64,000 bases of DNA from NCBI GenBank assembly GCA_047722305.1, contig JBDNYM010000005.1, positions 8,520 to 72,519 on the forward strand. Reading direction: 5' to 3'. The notes under the pieces are model-generated. The model had not been told where the DNA came from, did not search any database, and saw only the letters and a list, made by a program, of their open reading frames with translations. The translations under genes were made by a program, and so were the position numbers. The DNA comes from JAKVJE01 sp047722305 (GTDB lineage Bacteria > Actinomycetota > Actinomycetes > Actinomycetales > Microbacteriaceae). This document shows, in pieces, positions 16,857 to 24,771 of the stretch (positions are counted from its first letter, which is position 1; every line of letters begins with the position of its first letter).

Positions 16857-17776
16857 CGCCGCCCAGCCGGGGTCGCCGCCGCCTTGGTGTCGTCGTCGAG
16901 CACGGCGTTCAGGCTGCCCGACCGGTAGCCGCCCAGTTCGAGCGCGGCGTATTTGAAGCCGATGCGCTTGAACGCGGCCGCGACCTTGTCCATGACCGCC
17001 TCGTCGAACAGCAGCCGCCGCTCTTCGGGGGCGACCTCGATGCGGGCGATGTCGCCGGCGTGGTAACGCACGCGCACCGTGCGCACGCCCAGCCGCTTCA
17101 GCACCCGCTCGCCGGCCGCGATCATGTCGAGCCGGCCGGTGGTGATCCGCTCGCCGTAGGCGACGCGGGACGCCAGGCAGCTGCTGGCCGGCTTGTTCCA
17201 GGTGTGCAGGTGGAACCGTCGCGACAGCGTCCGGATCTCGGCTTTGGTGAGCCCGGCGTCCTCCAGCGGGTTCACGACGCCCAGCTCGGCCAGCGCCTTC
17301 ATGCCGGGCCGGTAGTCGCGCACGTCGTCGGCGTTGACCCCGGAGGCGAGCCAGTGGATGCCGCGCCGGACGGCCTCCTCGGCCATGCTGCTGAACTCGA
17401 TGTTCTTGCAGATGTAGCAGCGGTCGGCACCGTTGGCGCTGAACGCCTCCGAGTCGAGCTGGTTCAGCGCCACGATGGCGTAGTTGATGCCGGAGGCGGC
17501 ATAGAACGCCTTCACGTCGCGCAGGTCGTCCTCGGTGAGGGTCGGCGACTGCACGGTCATGGCCAGCGCGTCCTCGCCCAGGACGTCCTGCGCCACCTTC
17601 ACCAGCAGCGTGCTGTCCACCCCGCCGGAGAAGGCGATCGCGAGCCTCCCGTAGCCGCGGATCTGGTCTTGCAGCCGGTGCAGCTTCGCCTCCAGCGCGT
17701 CGGGGTCGACGTGTCCGAGGTCGATGCTGACCGGCACCGCCGCGCGCGGAGCCTGTCCGCGCAGAATCTGTGTCAT
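16853..17776 (-). CDS. larE: LarE, ATP-dependent sulfur transferase, three-cysteine type
   Basis: 307 residues. PP-loop SGGVDST (50-56) binds ATP and adenylates the carboxylate of the LarB product; sulfur is then inserted to give the bis-thiocarboxylic acid. Cys200 in NKPASSCLASR matches the sacrificial Cys176 of Lactiplantibacillus LarE. In addition C120 and C123 form a CxxC (DRCYICKN). LarE proteins with three such cysteines are known to hold a [4Fe-4S] cluster that carries the sulfur instead of sacrificing the protein; this one should belong there (inference). It lies 12 nt after larA and overlaps larB by 4 nt. Confidence 0.95.
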
Positions 17777-17788
17777 GGAGGCCTCTCT

Positions 17789-19063
17789 TTACTCGACGAT
17801 GACCGACAGGCCATCGGGGATGACGGTGACCTTGGCATCCTCGCCCTCGCGCGCGTAAGCGCTCTGCAGGGCCTCGGGGAAGCTCTTCGCGAGCTCCATG
17901 TGCATGCTGGTGATGAGGTCGGGGTCGACCAGATCGGACACGACGATGACGTGGTGCTTGACCAGGATGCGGGCCAGGATCTGCGAGGTCCACTGGTCGG
18001 GCACGGTCTGGTCTCGCGGCGTGGCGAGGGCCTGGTCGAGGAACTGCTGCGGGTCGTCGACGTCGGCGAGGCTGTGGTAGAAGCCCTCGCCGCCGTGGCC
18101 GTCGGCGCAGCCGGCCACCATGATGATGGTGCCGCCCTCCTTGTTGGTGGCCTCGGCGGCCGTCATGCCCTTCACGGCCTGGTAGAGGTTCTGGTCGAGC
18201 GGGTAGCCGCCGTTGGTGGTGATGGCGATGTCGCAGGTCTGCTTCTTGACGCGCGACAGGTTCTCGAGGAACTCGCAGCCCGCCAGGTGGGCTTTCTCCG
18301 AATCGCCGGCGAAGGACGCGATGACGTGCTTGTTCGCATCCAGCACCACGTTCAGGATGAAGGCCAGGTGCGCGGTCTGGGCCGCGTACAGCATGTCCTC
18401 GTGGATGGGGTTGTGGTGCAGGTTGCCGGTGCGGGCCCGGTCGGAGTCGATGAACTCGCCGCAGTGGTTGGCCATGATCGTCTTGTAGGAGGCGACGCCG
18501 GGCAGCACCGACTTGCGGCCGCCGGAGAACCCGGCGAAGAAGTGCGACTCGATGAACCCCTCCGCGATCAGCAGGTCGGCCTCGGCGGCGATCCTGTTGA
18601 TGATGCAGGGGCCGCCGGAGGGCAGCGTGCCGATCTGCACCATGGCGGAGTCGTCGCGGGAGTCGTGCATGACGATCTTCTCGTGCGCGACGATCTCCTC
18701 GCCGTACTTGTTGACCAGCTCGTCGTGGGTGGAGGCGCGGTGGAAGCCGGTCGCCACCAGGATGGTGATGTCGGCGTCCGGCTCGACCGAGCGGATGCGG
18801 CGCAGCAGGATGGGGGTCAGGATGCGCGACGGCACCGGACGGGTGTGGTCGGAGCTGATGAGCACGATCTTGTGCTTGCCCTTGACGAGGTCCTCCAGGC
18901 GCGGGGTGCCGATGGGGTTGTCGAGGGACGCCTCGACGATCTCCTCCTGCGTGGCGTCGGTGTGGTAGGTGGCCGCCTGGGATTCGAGCATCCCCAGGAG
19001 GTTGCGGTCGTCGATCTCGGCGGCGACGGTCTGGTGGTCATACGGCAGGCTGATGACAGCCAT
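17789..19063 (-). CDS. larA: LarA, nickel-pincer lactate racemase
   Basis: 424 residues; AGAAGGA lies 8 nt before ATG. LarA interconverts D- and L-lactate in the cytoplasm by hydride transfer to the Ni-pincer nucleotide. All functional residues known in the Lactiplantibacillus enzyme fall at identical numbers: R75 (SDHTRP), H108 (ATGFH) and H174 (ESHFF) as bases, K184 (GGRKS) tethering the cofactor, H200 (MANH) as nickel ligand and K298 (YQAVK). The family includes racemases for other 2-hydroxy acids, but this perfect match favours lactate. Flanked by a nickel permease and all three maturation genes; an L-lactate dehydrogenase lies at 62 kb. Confidence 0.95.
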   Translation of the reverse strand: MAVISLPYDHQTVAAEIDDRNLLGMLESQAATYHTDATQEEIVEASLDNPIGTPRLEDLVKGKHKIVLISSDHTRPVPSRILTPILLRRIRSVEPDADITILVATGFHRASTHDELVNKYGEEIVAHEKIVMHDSRDDSAMVQIGTLPSGGPCIINRIAAEADLLIAEGFIESHFFAGFSGGRKSVLPGVASYKTIMANHCGEFIDSDRARTGNLHHNPIHEDMLYAAQTAHLAFILNVVLDANKHVIASFAGDSEKAHLAGCEFLENLSRVKKQTCDIAITTNGGYPLDQNLYQAVKGMTAAEATNKEGGTIIMVAGCADGHGGEGFYHSLADVDDPQQFLDQALATPRDQTVPDQWTSQILARILVKHHVIVVSDLVDPDLITSMHMELAKSFPEALQSAYAREGEDAKVTVIPDGLSVIVE

Positions 19064-19087
19064 GGGCGTGTCCTTCTTTCGTGCGAT

Positions 19088-20284
19088 TCATGCGTTGATG
19101 CTTCTCTGCGGATACGTGTGATCGGGGTCGGAATGGGAGCGTCGCCGGGCGACGAGGGCGACCACCCAGCTGCTCATGAGCAGCCCGGCGATCGCGAACC
19201 CCGTCCAGGTGGCGCCGCCGACCCGGTCGACCCAGGTCCAGAAGGTGCCGTGCCAGCCGAGCTGGTCGCCGAAGGTGCCCAGCAGCTCCATCCAGCTGAC
19301 CCCGAAGGCGACGACCACCGAGACGGCGGTGACGACGACGTTGTACGAGAACTTGGTGCGCGGCCGGGCGACCGCCCAGCCGTAGGCGCTGGCCATGACG
19401 GCGCCCTCGGCGGTGTCGAACAGGCACATCCCGGCGGCGAACAGCAGCGGGAGGCAGGGCACCGCGTACCAGGGCAGGACGGCCCCTCCCGCTCCCCCGG
19501 CCAGCACCAGCAGGCCGATCTCGGTGGCGGTGTCGAACCCGAGCCCGAACAGCAGCCCGATCGGGTACATGCGGCCGGGACGATCGATGGCCCGCAGCGC
19601 CGGACCGAGCAGACGGGCCAGGAAGCCGCGCTCGCCCAGCAGGCGCTCGACGCTCGCGTCCCCGTCCTGGCCATGGGCAGGCAGGCGCACCAGGCGGACG
19701 AGGGTCACCAGGTTGATGACGCCGATGATCACCAGGAAGCCCCCGGAGATCAGCGGCCCCACCCAGCCGGTCACGACGTGCAGCGGCGAGGATGCGTCCT
19801 GAATCTGCCCGGCGAGGGCGCGGGCCCCCAGCGCCACGGCGAGGGCGAGGACCAGGACGACCGTGGAGTGTCCGAGCGAGAACCACAGCCCGACCGTCGA
19901 GGCCTTCTTGCCGTCCTGGACGAGCTTGCGAGTGGTGTTGTCGATCACGGCGATGTGATCGGCGTCGAACGCGTGGCGCATGCCGAGCACGTACGCGGTG
20001 AGCCCGATGCCGAGCGCCGCCGTGGAGTGGCCGGGGGCCAGCAAGGCCAGCAGCAGGAAGGCGATGCCGACGGCATGCAGGGCGGCCACGGCCGCCGTCA
20101 TGCCGGCCCAGGAGCGTCGGACGTCGCGCGCGCGCAGCGGCGAGGGCGCCAGGCGTCCGCGGACGGATTGCTCAGGGGGTCGAATCGACGAATCCGGTGT
20201 CGTGCTCAATCTGCAGCATCTCTTCTCACGCTCGACACCACAGGATCGTAACATCGCCGTCTGACCGCCGGGTCCAGCGGTCAC
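19088..20284 (-). CDS. NiCoT-family nickel/cobalt permease
   Basis: About 398 residues if GTG 20284 is used, which overlaps the larC stop as GTGA; a TTG near 20206 or the ATG at 20254 are alternatives, since the first 50 residues are not conserved. The NiCoT signature RHAFDADHIAVIDNTTR is complete, with LFGLGFDTATEIGLL and GMCLFDTAEGAVMASAYGWA as second and third signatures, and eight hydrophobic segments. It imports Ni2+ (or Co2+) with high affinity. Its place between larC and larA says it feeds nickel to the pincer cofactor; in lactobacilli that task is done by an unrelated ABC-type LarMNQO. Confidence 0.92.
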   Translation of the reverse strand: MTAGPGGQTAMLRSCGVEREKRCCRLSTTPDSSIRPPEQSVRGRLAPSPLRARDVRRSWAGMTAAVAALHAVGIAFLLLALLAPGHSTAALGIGLTAYVLGMRHAFDADHIAVIDNTTRKLVQDGKKASTVGLWFSLGHSTVVLVLALAVALGARALAGQIQDASSPLHVVTGWVGPLISGGFLVIIGVINLVTLVRLVRLPAHGQDGDASVERLLGERGFLARLLGPALRAIDRPGRMYPIGLLFGLGFDTATEIGLLVLAGGAGGAVLPWYAVPCLPLLFAAGMCLFDTAEGAVMASAYGWAVARPRTKFSYNVVVTAVSVVVAFGVSWMELLGTFGDQLGWHGTFWTWVDRVGGATWTGFAIAGLLMSSWVVALVARRRSHSDPDHTYPQRSINA

Positions 20285-21699
20285 TCCGCGGCGGCGAACG
20301 CCGCGCGCGCCGCCGCGAGGACGTCTGCCAGCGGGACGCCGTGCTCGCGGGCCAGCCGGGCGCAGTCCTCGTACTCAGGAGCGGCCTTGCGCCCGCCGGG
20401 ACGGGCGGCGCTCTTGACGCGGACTTCGCCGAAACGCGTGCGCACCGTGGTGAACTCGCGCTTCAACACGTAGCGGGGCATGGACGCGCAGCGCACCCCC
20501 AGTGTCGAGGTCTCGGTGAGCATCACCTCGGCCAACCGGCGCTCGTCGCCGGGGCGGGCGATGGCGGTGAGCACCACCGCCGGGCGGCCCTTCTTGCCGA
20601 AGACCGGCGTGAAGGACGCGTCCAGCGCGCCGGCGTCGAGCAGCCGCTGCCGGGCGTAGGAGAGCTGCTCACCCGTCTGATCGTCGATGTTGGCCTCCAG
20701 GACCGTCACGGTGTCGCGAGTGATGACGCCGGCATCCTCGACGGCGGCGCCCTGGGCACCGGCGCCGGCGCTGCCTGCCGCCGGAGCCGCAGCCGGAGCC
20801 TCGTCCATGGTGCCCAATATGCCGCGCAGAGCATTGAAGCCGCCCGTGTCGCGCTTGCCGGCGCCGTAGCCGATGCGCTCCACGTGCAGACCCCGCAACG
20901 GGCCGTACCCCTCGCAGATGGTGCGCAGGATGGCGATGCCGGTGGGAGTGACGAGCTCGGTGGGGATGTCGGTCTGCCGATACGGGATCGGGATCGGCCC
21001 GGAGGCGAGCATCTCGGCCACCGCCGGCGCCGGCACGGGCATCCGGCCGTGGGCCATCTCGATGAAGCCGGTGCCGTCGTGCACCGTCGAGGCCAGCACG
21101 CGCGGCCGGCCCAGCAGTTCGAGGCCGATGAAGGCCCCGGTGATGTCGACGATGCTGTCCACCGCCCCCACCTCGTGGAAGTGCACCTCCTCGATGGGCT
21201 TGCCGTGCACCTTCGCCTCGGCCCGGGCGACCTCCGTGAACACGGCGATCGCGTGCTGCTTCACCCAATCGGACAGGTCGCCGCCGGCGATGATCGCCGT
21301 GCAGTCGGCCAGGCTGCGGGCGTGCGCGTGGTCGTGATGGTGCGGATGGCCGTGGTCCTGATGGCCAGGATGGCCGTGATCGTCATGGGGGTCGTGATCG
21401 TCATGGTCATGGTGGCCGTGGATGGGCGCGGGCGCGTCGTCATGCGAGTGCACGTGGTCGTGATCGTGCGTGTGCCCATGGGGGGCGTCGGGCGCGGACG
21501 GGTCGTCCAGCACCACGTCCACATCCTGCACCTCGATGGCCGACACCACCCGGCGGGAGTAGCGCATCTCGTAGCCCGAGACGTGCAGCTTGGCCAGCTC
21601 GGCCGTGAGCCGATGCGGGTCGACGCCGAGGTCGATCAGGACGCCCAGCAGCATGTCGCCGCTGATCCCCGAGAAGCAGTCCAAGTACAGCGTGCGCAC
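20281..21699 (-). CDS. larC: LarC, nickel-pincer cofactor nickel insertase
   Basis: 472 residues from GTG 21699, which has GGAGG 5 nt upstream and gives the standard start RTLYLDCFSGISGDMLLG; the ATG at 21750 is rejected. LarC is a CTP-dependent cyclometallase that inserts nickel into the bis-thiocarboxylate. A His/Asp-rich stretch of about 60 residues (positions about 75-135, many HDH and HGH units) probably stores nickel. Further motifs are VHFHEVGAVDSIVDITGA, PVPAPAVAEML, ELVTPTGIAIL and VLEANIDDQTGE. The gene is one continuous frame, unlike L. plantarum larC, which needs a programmed frameshift. Confidence 0.95.
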   Translation of the reverse strand: MRTLYLDCFSGISGDMLLGVLIDLGVDPHRLTAELAKLHVSGYEMRYSRRVVSAIEVQDVDVVLDDPSAPDAPHGHTHDHDHVHSHDDAPAPIHGHHDHDDHDPHDDHGHPGHQDHGHPHHHDHAHARSLADCTAIIAGGDLSDWVKQHAIAVFTEVARAEAKVHGKPIEEVHFHEVGAVDSIVDITGAFIGLELLGRPRVLASTVHDGTGFIEMAHGRMPVPAPAVAEMLASGPIPIPYRQTDIPTELVTPTGIAILRTICEGYGPLRGLHVERIGYGAGKRDTGGFNALRGILGTMDEAPAAAPAAGSAGAGAQGAAVEDAGVITRDTVTVLEANIDDQTGEQLSYARQRLLDAGALDASFTPVFGKKGRPAVVLTAIARPGDERRLAEVMLTETSTLGVRCASMPRYVLKREFTTVRTRFGEVRVKSAARPGGRKAAPEYEDCARLAREHGVPLADVLAAARAAFAAAE

Positions 21700-21777
21700 G
21701 TCATCCTCCAGGAGTTCCGGGCCGGCCGGCGCCGACTCATCCGCTGGCACCCTACCTCCCGCCCGGGCACCGCCCGG

Positions 21778-21900
21778 TCACCGCCGGGTCAGGCGGATCC
21801 TCCACTGGTCCGGCCCCGACTGCACGTCGTCGACGCCGACGTCGCCGAGCTGGCGGATCTGAGCGAGCAGCGGCAGCGGGTCGTGCGGGGCGATCCTCAT
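21778..21900 (-). CDS. Small 40-residue protein, DUF2249-like C-terminal half
   Basis: ATG 21900 overlaps the regulator stop as ATGA, giving 40 residues: MRIAPHDPLPLLAQIRQ, then DVQSGPDQWRIRLTRR. The HDPLPLLAQ and GP..WR+R+TR elements resemble the second half of DUF2249 proteins, which are small and linked to anaerobic or nitrogen-oxide metabolism; the first half is absent. It lies 78 nt before the larC start. It could be a real, minimised partner protein or a remnant; the perfect overlap with the regulator favours translation. It is too short for most gene callers. Confidence 0.6.
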   Translation of the reverse strand: MRIAPHDPLPLLAQIRQLGDVGVDDVQSGPDQWRIRLTRR

Positions 21901-22694
21901 CGGGGTTCCTCTCCGCCGCGGCGGAGGCCGCGGGTCGTGATCCGGGATTCGGGCTGAAGTTCAGGTTCGGTCTGGGCCTCGGGCTGCGGCGACGAAGCCG
22001 CCGCGAAGGTCAGGCGGCACGCGTTCGGCTCGGCGAAGGGCACGAGGCCGACCGCTCCCGAAATGCTCTGGTGCCGGGCGAGGCGCCGGGCCAGGCCCAG
22101 GTGGATGGCGCAGATCGTCCCCGGGTGGCGCCCGGCCGCGGCCGCGAAGGGGCAGGAGCGCAGGCGCGCGCCCCAGGGCGTGCGCTCCGGGGAGAATCCC
22201 AGGCGGGCGAGCTCGGGCAGCAGCCCCGCCCGGTCCTGCGCCCAGAGCTCGTCGGCCCAGCGGGCGCCGGCCGCCTCGGCCCGGCGGGCGCGCTCCGCCC
22301 CGGTGCCGATCCCGCGGCGCGCGGTGCCGTCCCCCGGATGGGCGTCGCCATCCGGCATCTCGCCGTCCAGCATCTCCGCGAGCGCCTCCACCATCGGCCG
22401 CCAGACGGCGGGATCGGCAGTGGAGTGGGCCCCAAGCTGCGCTGCGGCGAGCGGCCGGTAGCGCAGCGCGGGGCGGCCCCGGCGGCCCTCGGCGCTCCGT
22501 TCAAGGGCGACCAGCCCGGCCGCGGCCAGCCGATCGAGGTGGAAGCGCACCGTGGTGGGGTGCAGCCCGAGCACGCGGCCGAGCTCGGCGACGGTGGCGG
22601 GCGCATCCAGCGTCCGCAGCGCGGAGAGCACGCGGGCAGCCGCCGGCGAGAGCGGAGTCTCGGCTCCGCCGGAAACCTCGTCCATCCGGCGCAT
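21897..22694 (-). CDS. HTH regulator with probable Fe-S-binding C-terminus (SufR-like)
   Basis: 265 residues. N-terminal winged helix: ARVLSALRTLDAPATVAELG, then LGLHPTTVRFHLDRLAAAGL and RRGRPALRYRPLA. The C-terminal part has RSCPFAAAAGRHPGTICAIH followed by LGL, the Cys pattern of DeoR/ArsR-type regulators of the SufR group, which bind an Fe-S cluster. A Gln/Glu/Pro tail follows. It is the first gene of the lar operon and divergent from the flavoprotein gene at 22932, so it may control both according to redox or iron status. Only two cysteines are obvious, so cluster binding is an inference. Confidence 0.75.
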   Translation of the reverse strand: MRRMDEVSGGAETPLSPAAARVLSALRTLDAPATVAELGRVLGLHPTTVRFHLDRLAAAGLVALERSAEGRRGRPALRYRPLAAAQLGAHSTADPAVWRPMVEALAEMLDGEMPDGDAHPGDGTARRGIGTGAERARRAEAAGARWADELWAQDRAGLLPELARLGFSPERTPWGARLRSCPFAAAAGRHPGTICAIHLGLARRLARHQSISGAVGLVPFAEPNACRLTFAAASSPQPEAQTEPELQPESRITTRGLRRGGEEPR

Positions 22695-22776
22695 GAATAA
22701 AAAGTATCATCATCCTCTATAAAACGTTTCGACCCTGGCGGCGAGACGCGCTGCGAACGAAGGGCAGGCCACGCCG

Positions 22777-22947
22777 ATGAGCACCGAGACCGAGCGCACC
22801 GGCCGCCGCCTGCCGTGGCGAGCGGCACCGCCCGTCCTCGCCGTCTGTATGCGCGGCGGCTACCTCCGGGCGCCCGCCGCCGCATCCTGGGCCACCGGCG
22901 GCGCCATGAGCGGCGCGGAGACGACAGCGCCATGGCCCACGACGTGA
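22777..22947 (+). CDS. Possible 56-codon ORF upstream of diflavin reductase
   Basis: ATG 22777 opens 56 codons (MSTETERTGRRLPWRAAPP..., one Cys) that end at 22947, 16 nt inside the reductase gene in another frame. The ribosome site is weak. It could be a leader ORF coupling translation, or simply untranslated leader. I see no family resemblance. Confidence 0.2.
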   Translation: MSTETERTGRRLPWRAAPPVLAVCMRGGYLRAPAAASWATGGAMSGAETTAPWPTT

Positions 22948-24635
22948 CGAGCGGCGCGCAGCCGCGGCCCGCCGCCCTCCCGCTGCTGGTGCTGTACGGC
23001 ACCGAGGGCGGCAACGCGGAGGACCTGGCCCTCGCCGCCGGACGAGCCGCGGCCGCGCGGGGCGTCGCCGCCCGCGTCCTGGGTCTCGACCGCTTCTCTC
23101 CGGAGCAGCTCGCCGCTGCCGCCGCGGCGCTGTTCTTCGTGTCCACCAGCGGGCTGGGCGAGATGCCGGAGAACGCCGAACGGTTCTGGATGGCACTGTC
23201 CGGGCAGGACGCCCCGCGCCTGCCCAGGCTGCGGTACGGGATGCTCGGGCTGGGCGACCGCAGCTACCTCCGCTTCTGCCAGGCGGCACGTGATCTCGAT
23301 GCGCGCCTGACCGAGCTCGGGGCGCAGCCGGTGATCGGCCGTCAGGACTGCGACGACGACTTCGACGCCCCGGCGGCGCGGTGGACGGAACAGGCGCTGG
23401 ACCGCCTGGCCGCGGCCGTGCCATCCCTCGCGGCAGGAGCAGGAGCACCGAACACCCCGGGCGCCGCTGCACAGCCGGCCCGCGAGGTGCCGGCGACCGT
23501 CACGGCCTCGCGGCGGCTCACCGACCCGTCCTCAGACCGGGAGGTGCGGCACTACACGCTCGCGCTGGAGACCGCCGCGGGATCGGGTGCGGCGGCGAGC
23601 GCGCCGCCCTCCTTCTCCCCTGGCGATTCGGTGGACATCGCCGTCCCGAACGATCCCGCCCTGGTCGCCCTGGTGTGCCGGCGTCTGGGGCTCGACCCGG
23701 AAGCGGTCGTGACGGACCGGGCTGCGGGAAGCGTGCCGGCAGGCACGGGCACAGCCGCCCCGCTCGCCGTCGTCCTCGCCCGCCGTGAGTTGCGCCGGCT
23801 CTCGGTGCCGCTGCTCGCGGAGGTCGCGCGCCGCGGCGCCGATCCCGAGCTGTCTCGGCTGCTCGCGAGCCCGGCGTCCGCGGCCCTGGCCCGATGGGCC
23901 GAGCCCCGCGACCTGGCGCAGGCCGCCGCCGAGCATCCTCGCGCCCGGTTCACCGCCGCCGAGCTGGTGTCGCTGCTGCCGCCGCTGCGCCCGCGCGCCT
24001 ACTCGATCGCCTCGAGCCCCCTGGTCGATCCCGACCGCATCGACCTGGCCGTCCGCACGGTCGCCTACACCGCGGACGGCCGCCGGCAGTGGGGCGCCGT
24101 CAGCGGCGGGCTCGCGCACCGCACCCGGGTGGGGGACGTCGTGCCGGTGCGGATCCGCCCCAACCGCGCCTTCCGCCTGCCCGACGACCCCGACGCCGCG
24201 GTGGTCATGGTCGGCGCCGGCGTGGGAGTGGCGCCCTTCCGCGCGTTCCTGCAGCACCGCGCCGCCCGGGGCGACCGCGGCCGCAGCTGGCTGCTGTACG
24301 GCCTGCGGAGCCCGGACGAAGACGCGCTCTATCAGGACGACTTCGAGACCTGGACGCGCGGCGGCGTGCTCACGCACCTCGATCCGGCGCCCTCGCGCGG
24401 CCCCGGACCCCGCGAATACGTGCAGCACCGGCTGCGGGCCCGCGGATCGGAGGTGTTCGACTGGCTGTGCGCCGGCGCCATCCTCTACGTGTGCGGGGAC
24501 GCCCGCGGCATGGCCCCCGCGGTGCGCCTCGCGATCCGGGCGATCGCCGCCGAGCGGCTGGGCGGCTACCCGGAAGCCGACCGCTTCCTGGACGCCCTGG
24601 ACGAGACCGGCCACTACCGGCAGGACGTCTACTGA
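22932..24635 (+). CDS. CysJ-like diflavin reductase (sulfite reductase flavoprotein alpha)
   Basis: 567 residues from ATG 22932, 11 nt after GGAG. The flavodoxin domain has LYGTEGGNAEDLALAAG and FFVSTSGLGEMPENAERFW (FMN). The FAD domain has PRAYSIASSPL and a GAVSGGL loop, and the NADPH domain has MVGAGVGVAPFRAFLQHR, LLYGLRSPDEDALY and ILYVCGDARGMA. The end HYRQDVY is that of CysJ. Electrons should pass NADPH-FAD-FMN to a hemoprotein partner. No CysI or other acceptor is in the window, so the partner is unknown. It is divergent from the lar operon regulator. Confidence 0.88.
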   Translation: MAHDVTSGAQPRPAALPLLVLYGTEGGNAEDLALAAGRAAAARGVAARVLGLDRFSPEQLAAAAAALFFVSTSGLGEMPENAERFWMALSGQDAPRLPRLRYGMLGLGDRSYLRFCQAARDLDARLTELGAQPVIGRQDCDDDFDAPAARWTEQALDRLAAAVPSLAAGAGAPNTPGAAAQPAREVPATVTASRRLTDPSSDREVRHYTLALETAAGSGAAASAPPSFSPGDSVDIAVPNDPALVALVCRRLGLDPEAVVTDRAAGSVPAGTGTAAPLAVVLARRELRRLSVPLLAEVARRGADPELSRLLASPASAALARWAEPRDLAQAAAEHPRARFTAAELVSLLPPLRPRAYSIASSPLVDPDRIDLAVRTVAYTADGRRQWGAVSGGLAHRTRVGDVVPVRIRPNRAFRLPDDPDAAVVMVGAGVGVAPFRAFLQHRAARGDRGRSWLLYGLRSPDEDALYQDDFETWTRGGVLTHLDPAPSRGPGPREYVQHRLRARGSEVFDWLCAGAILYVCGDARGMAPAVRLAIRAIAAERLGGYPEADRFLDALDETGHYRQDVY

Positions 24636-24690
24636 CGTCCGGCGGCACCCGCCGCGCCCCGCAGCCCGATCGCGCAGAGACGAATGCCCG

Positions 24691-24753
24691 GCCGGCATCG
24701 ACGGGAAACCCCGCGACGCCGACCGGGCACCCGGTCAACTCGTCGATGCCGGC
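24691..24753. terminator. Nested hairpins between convergent genes
   Basis: GCCGGCATCGACG (24691-24703) pairs perfectly with CGTCGATGCCGGC (24741-24753). Inside the loop GACCGGG-CA-CCCGGTC (24721-24736) is a second perfect hairpin. It sits between the convergent reductase and aldehyde dehydrogenase genes and probably ends transcription in both directions. No T-run follows, as is common in high-GC bacteria. Confidence 0.6.
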
Positions 24754-24771
24754 GGAACCCCGCCGGACCCG

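Noticed and set aside
21310..21500. Repeated GTGGTCGTGATGGTG-like units, possible tandem repeat or CRISPR-like array
   Set aside because: These are codons of the His/Asp-rich nickel-binding stretch of LarC; there are no regular repeats and spacers.
20197..21957. 586-codon plus-strand open frame opposite larC
   Set aside because: Antisense of larC; the Met/Val-rich part is just the reverse of the His-rich region.
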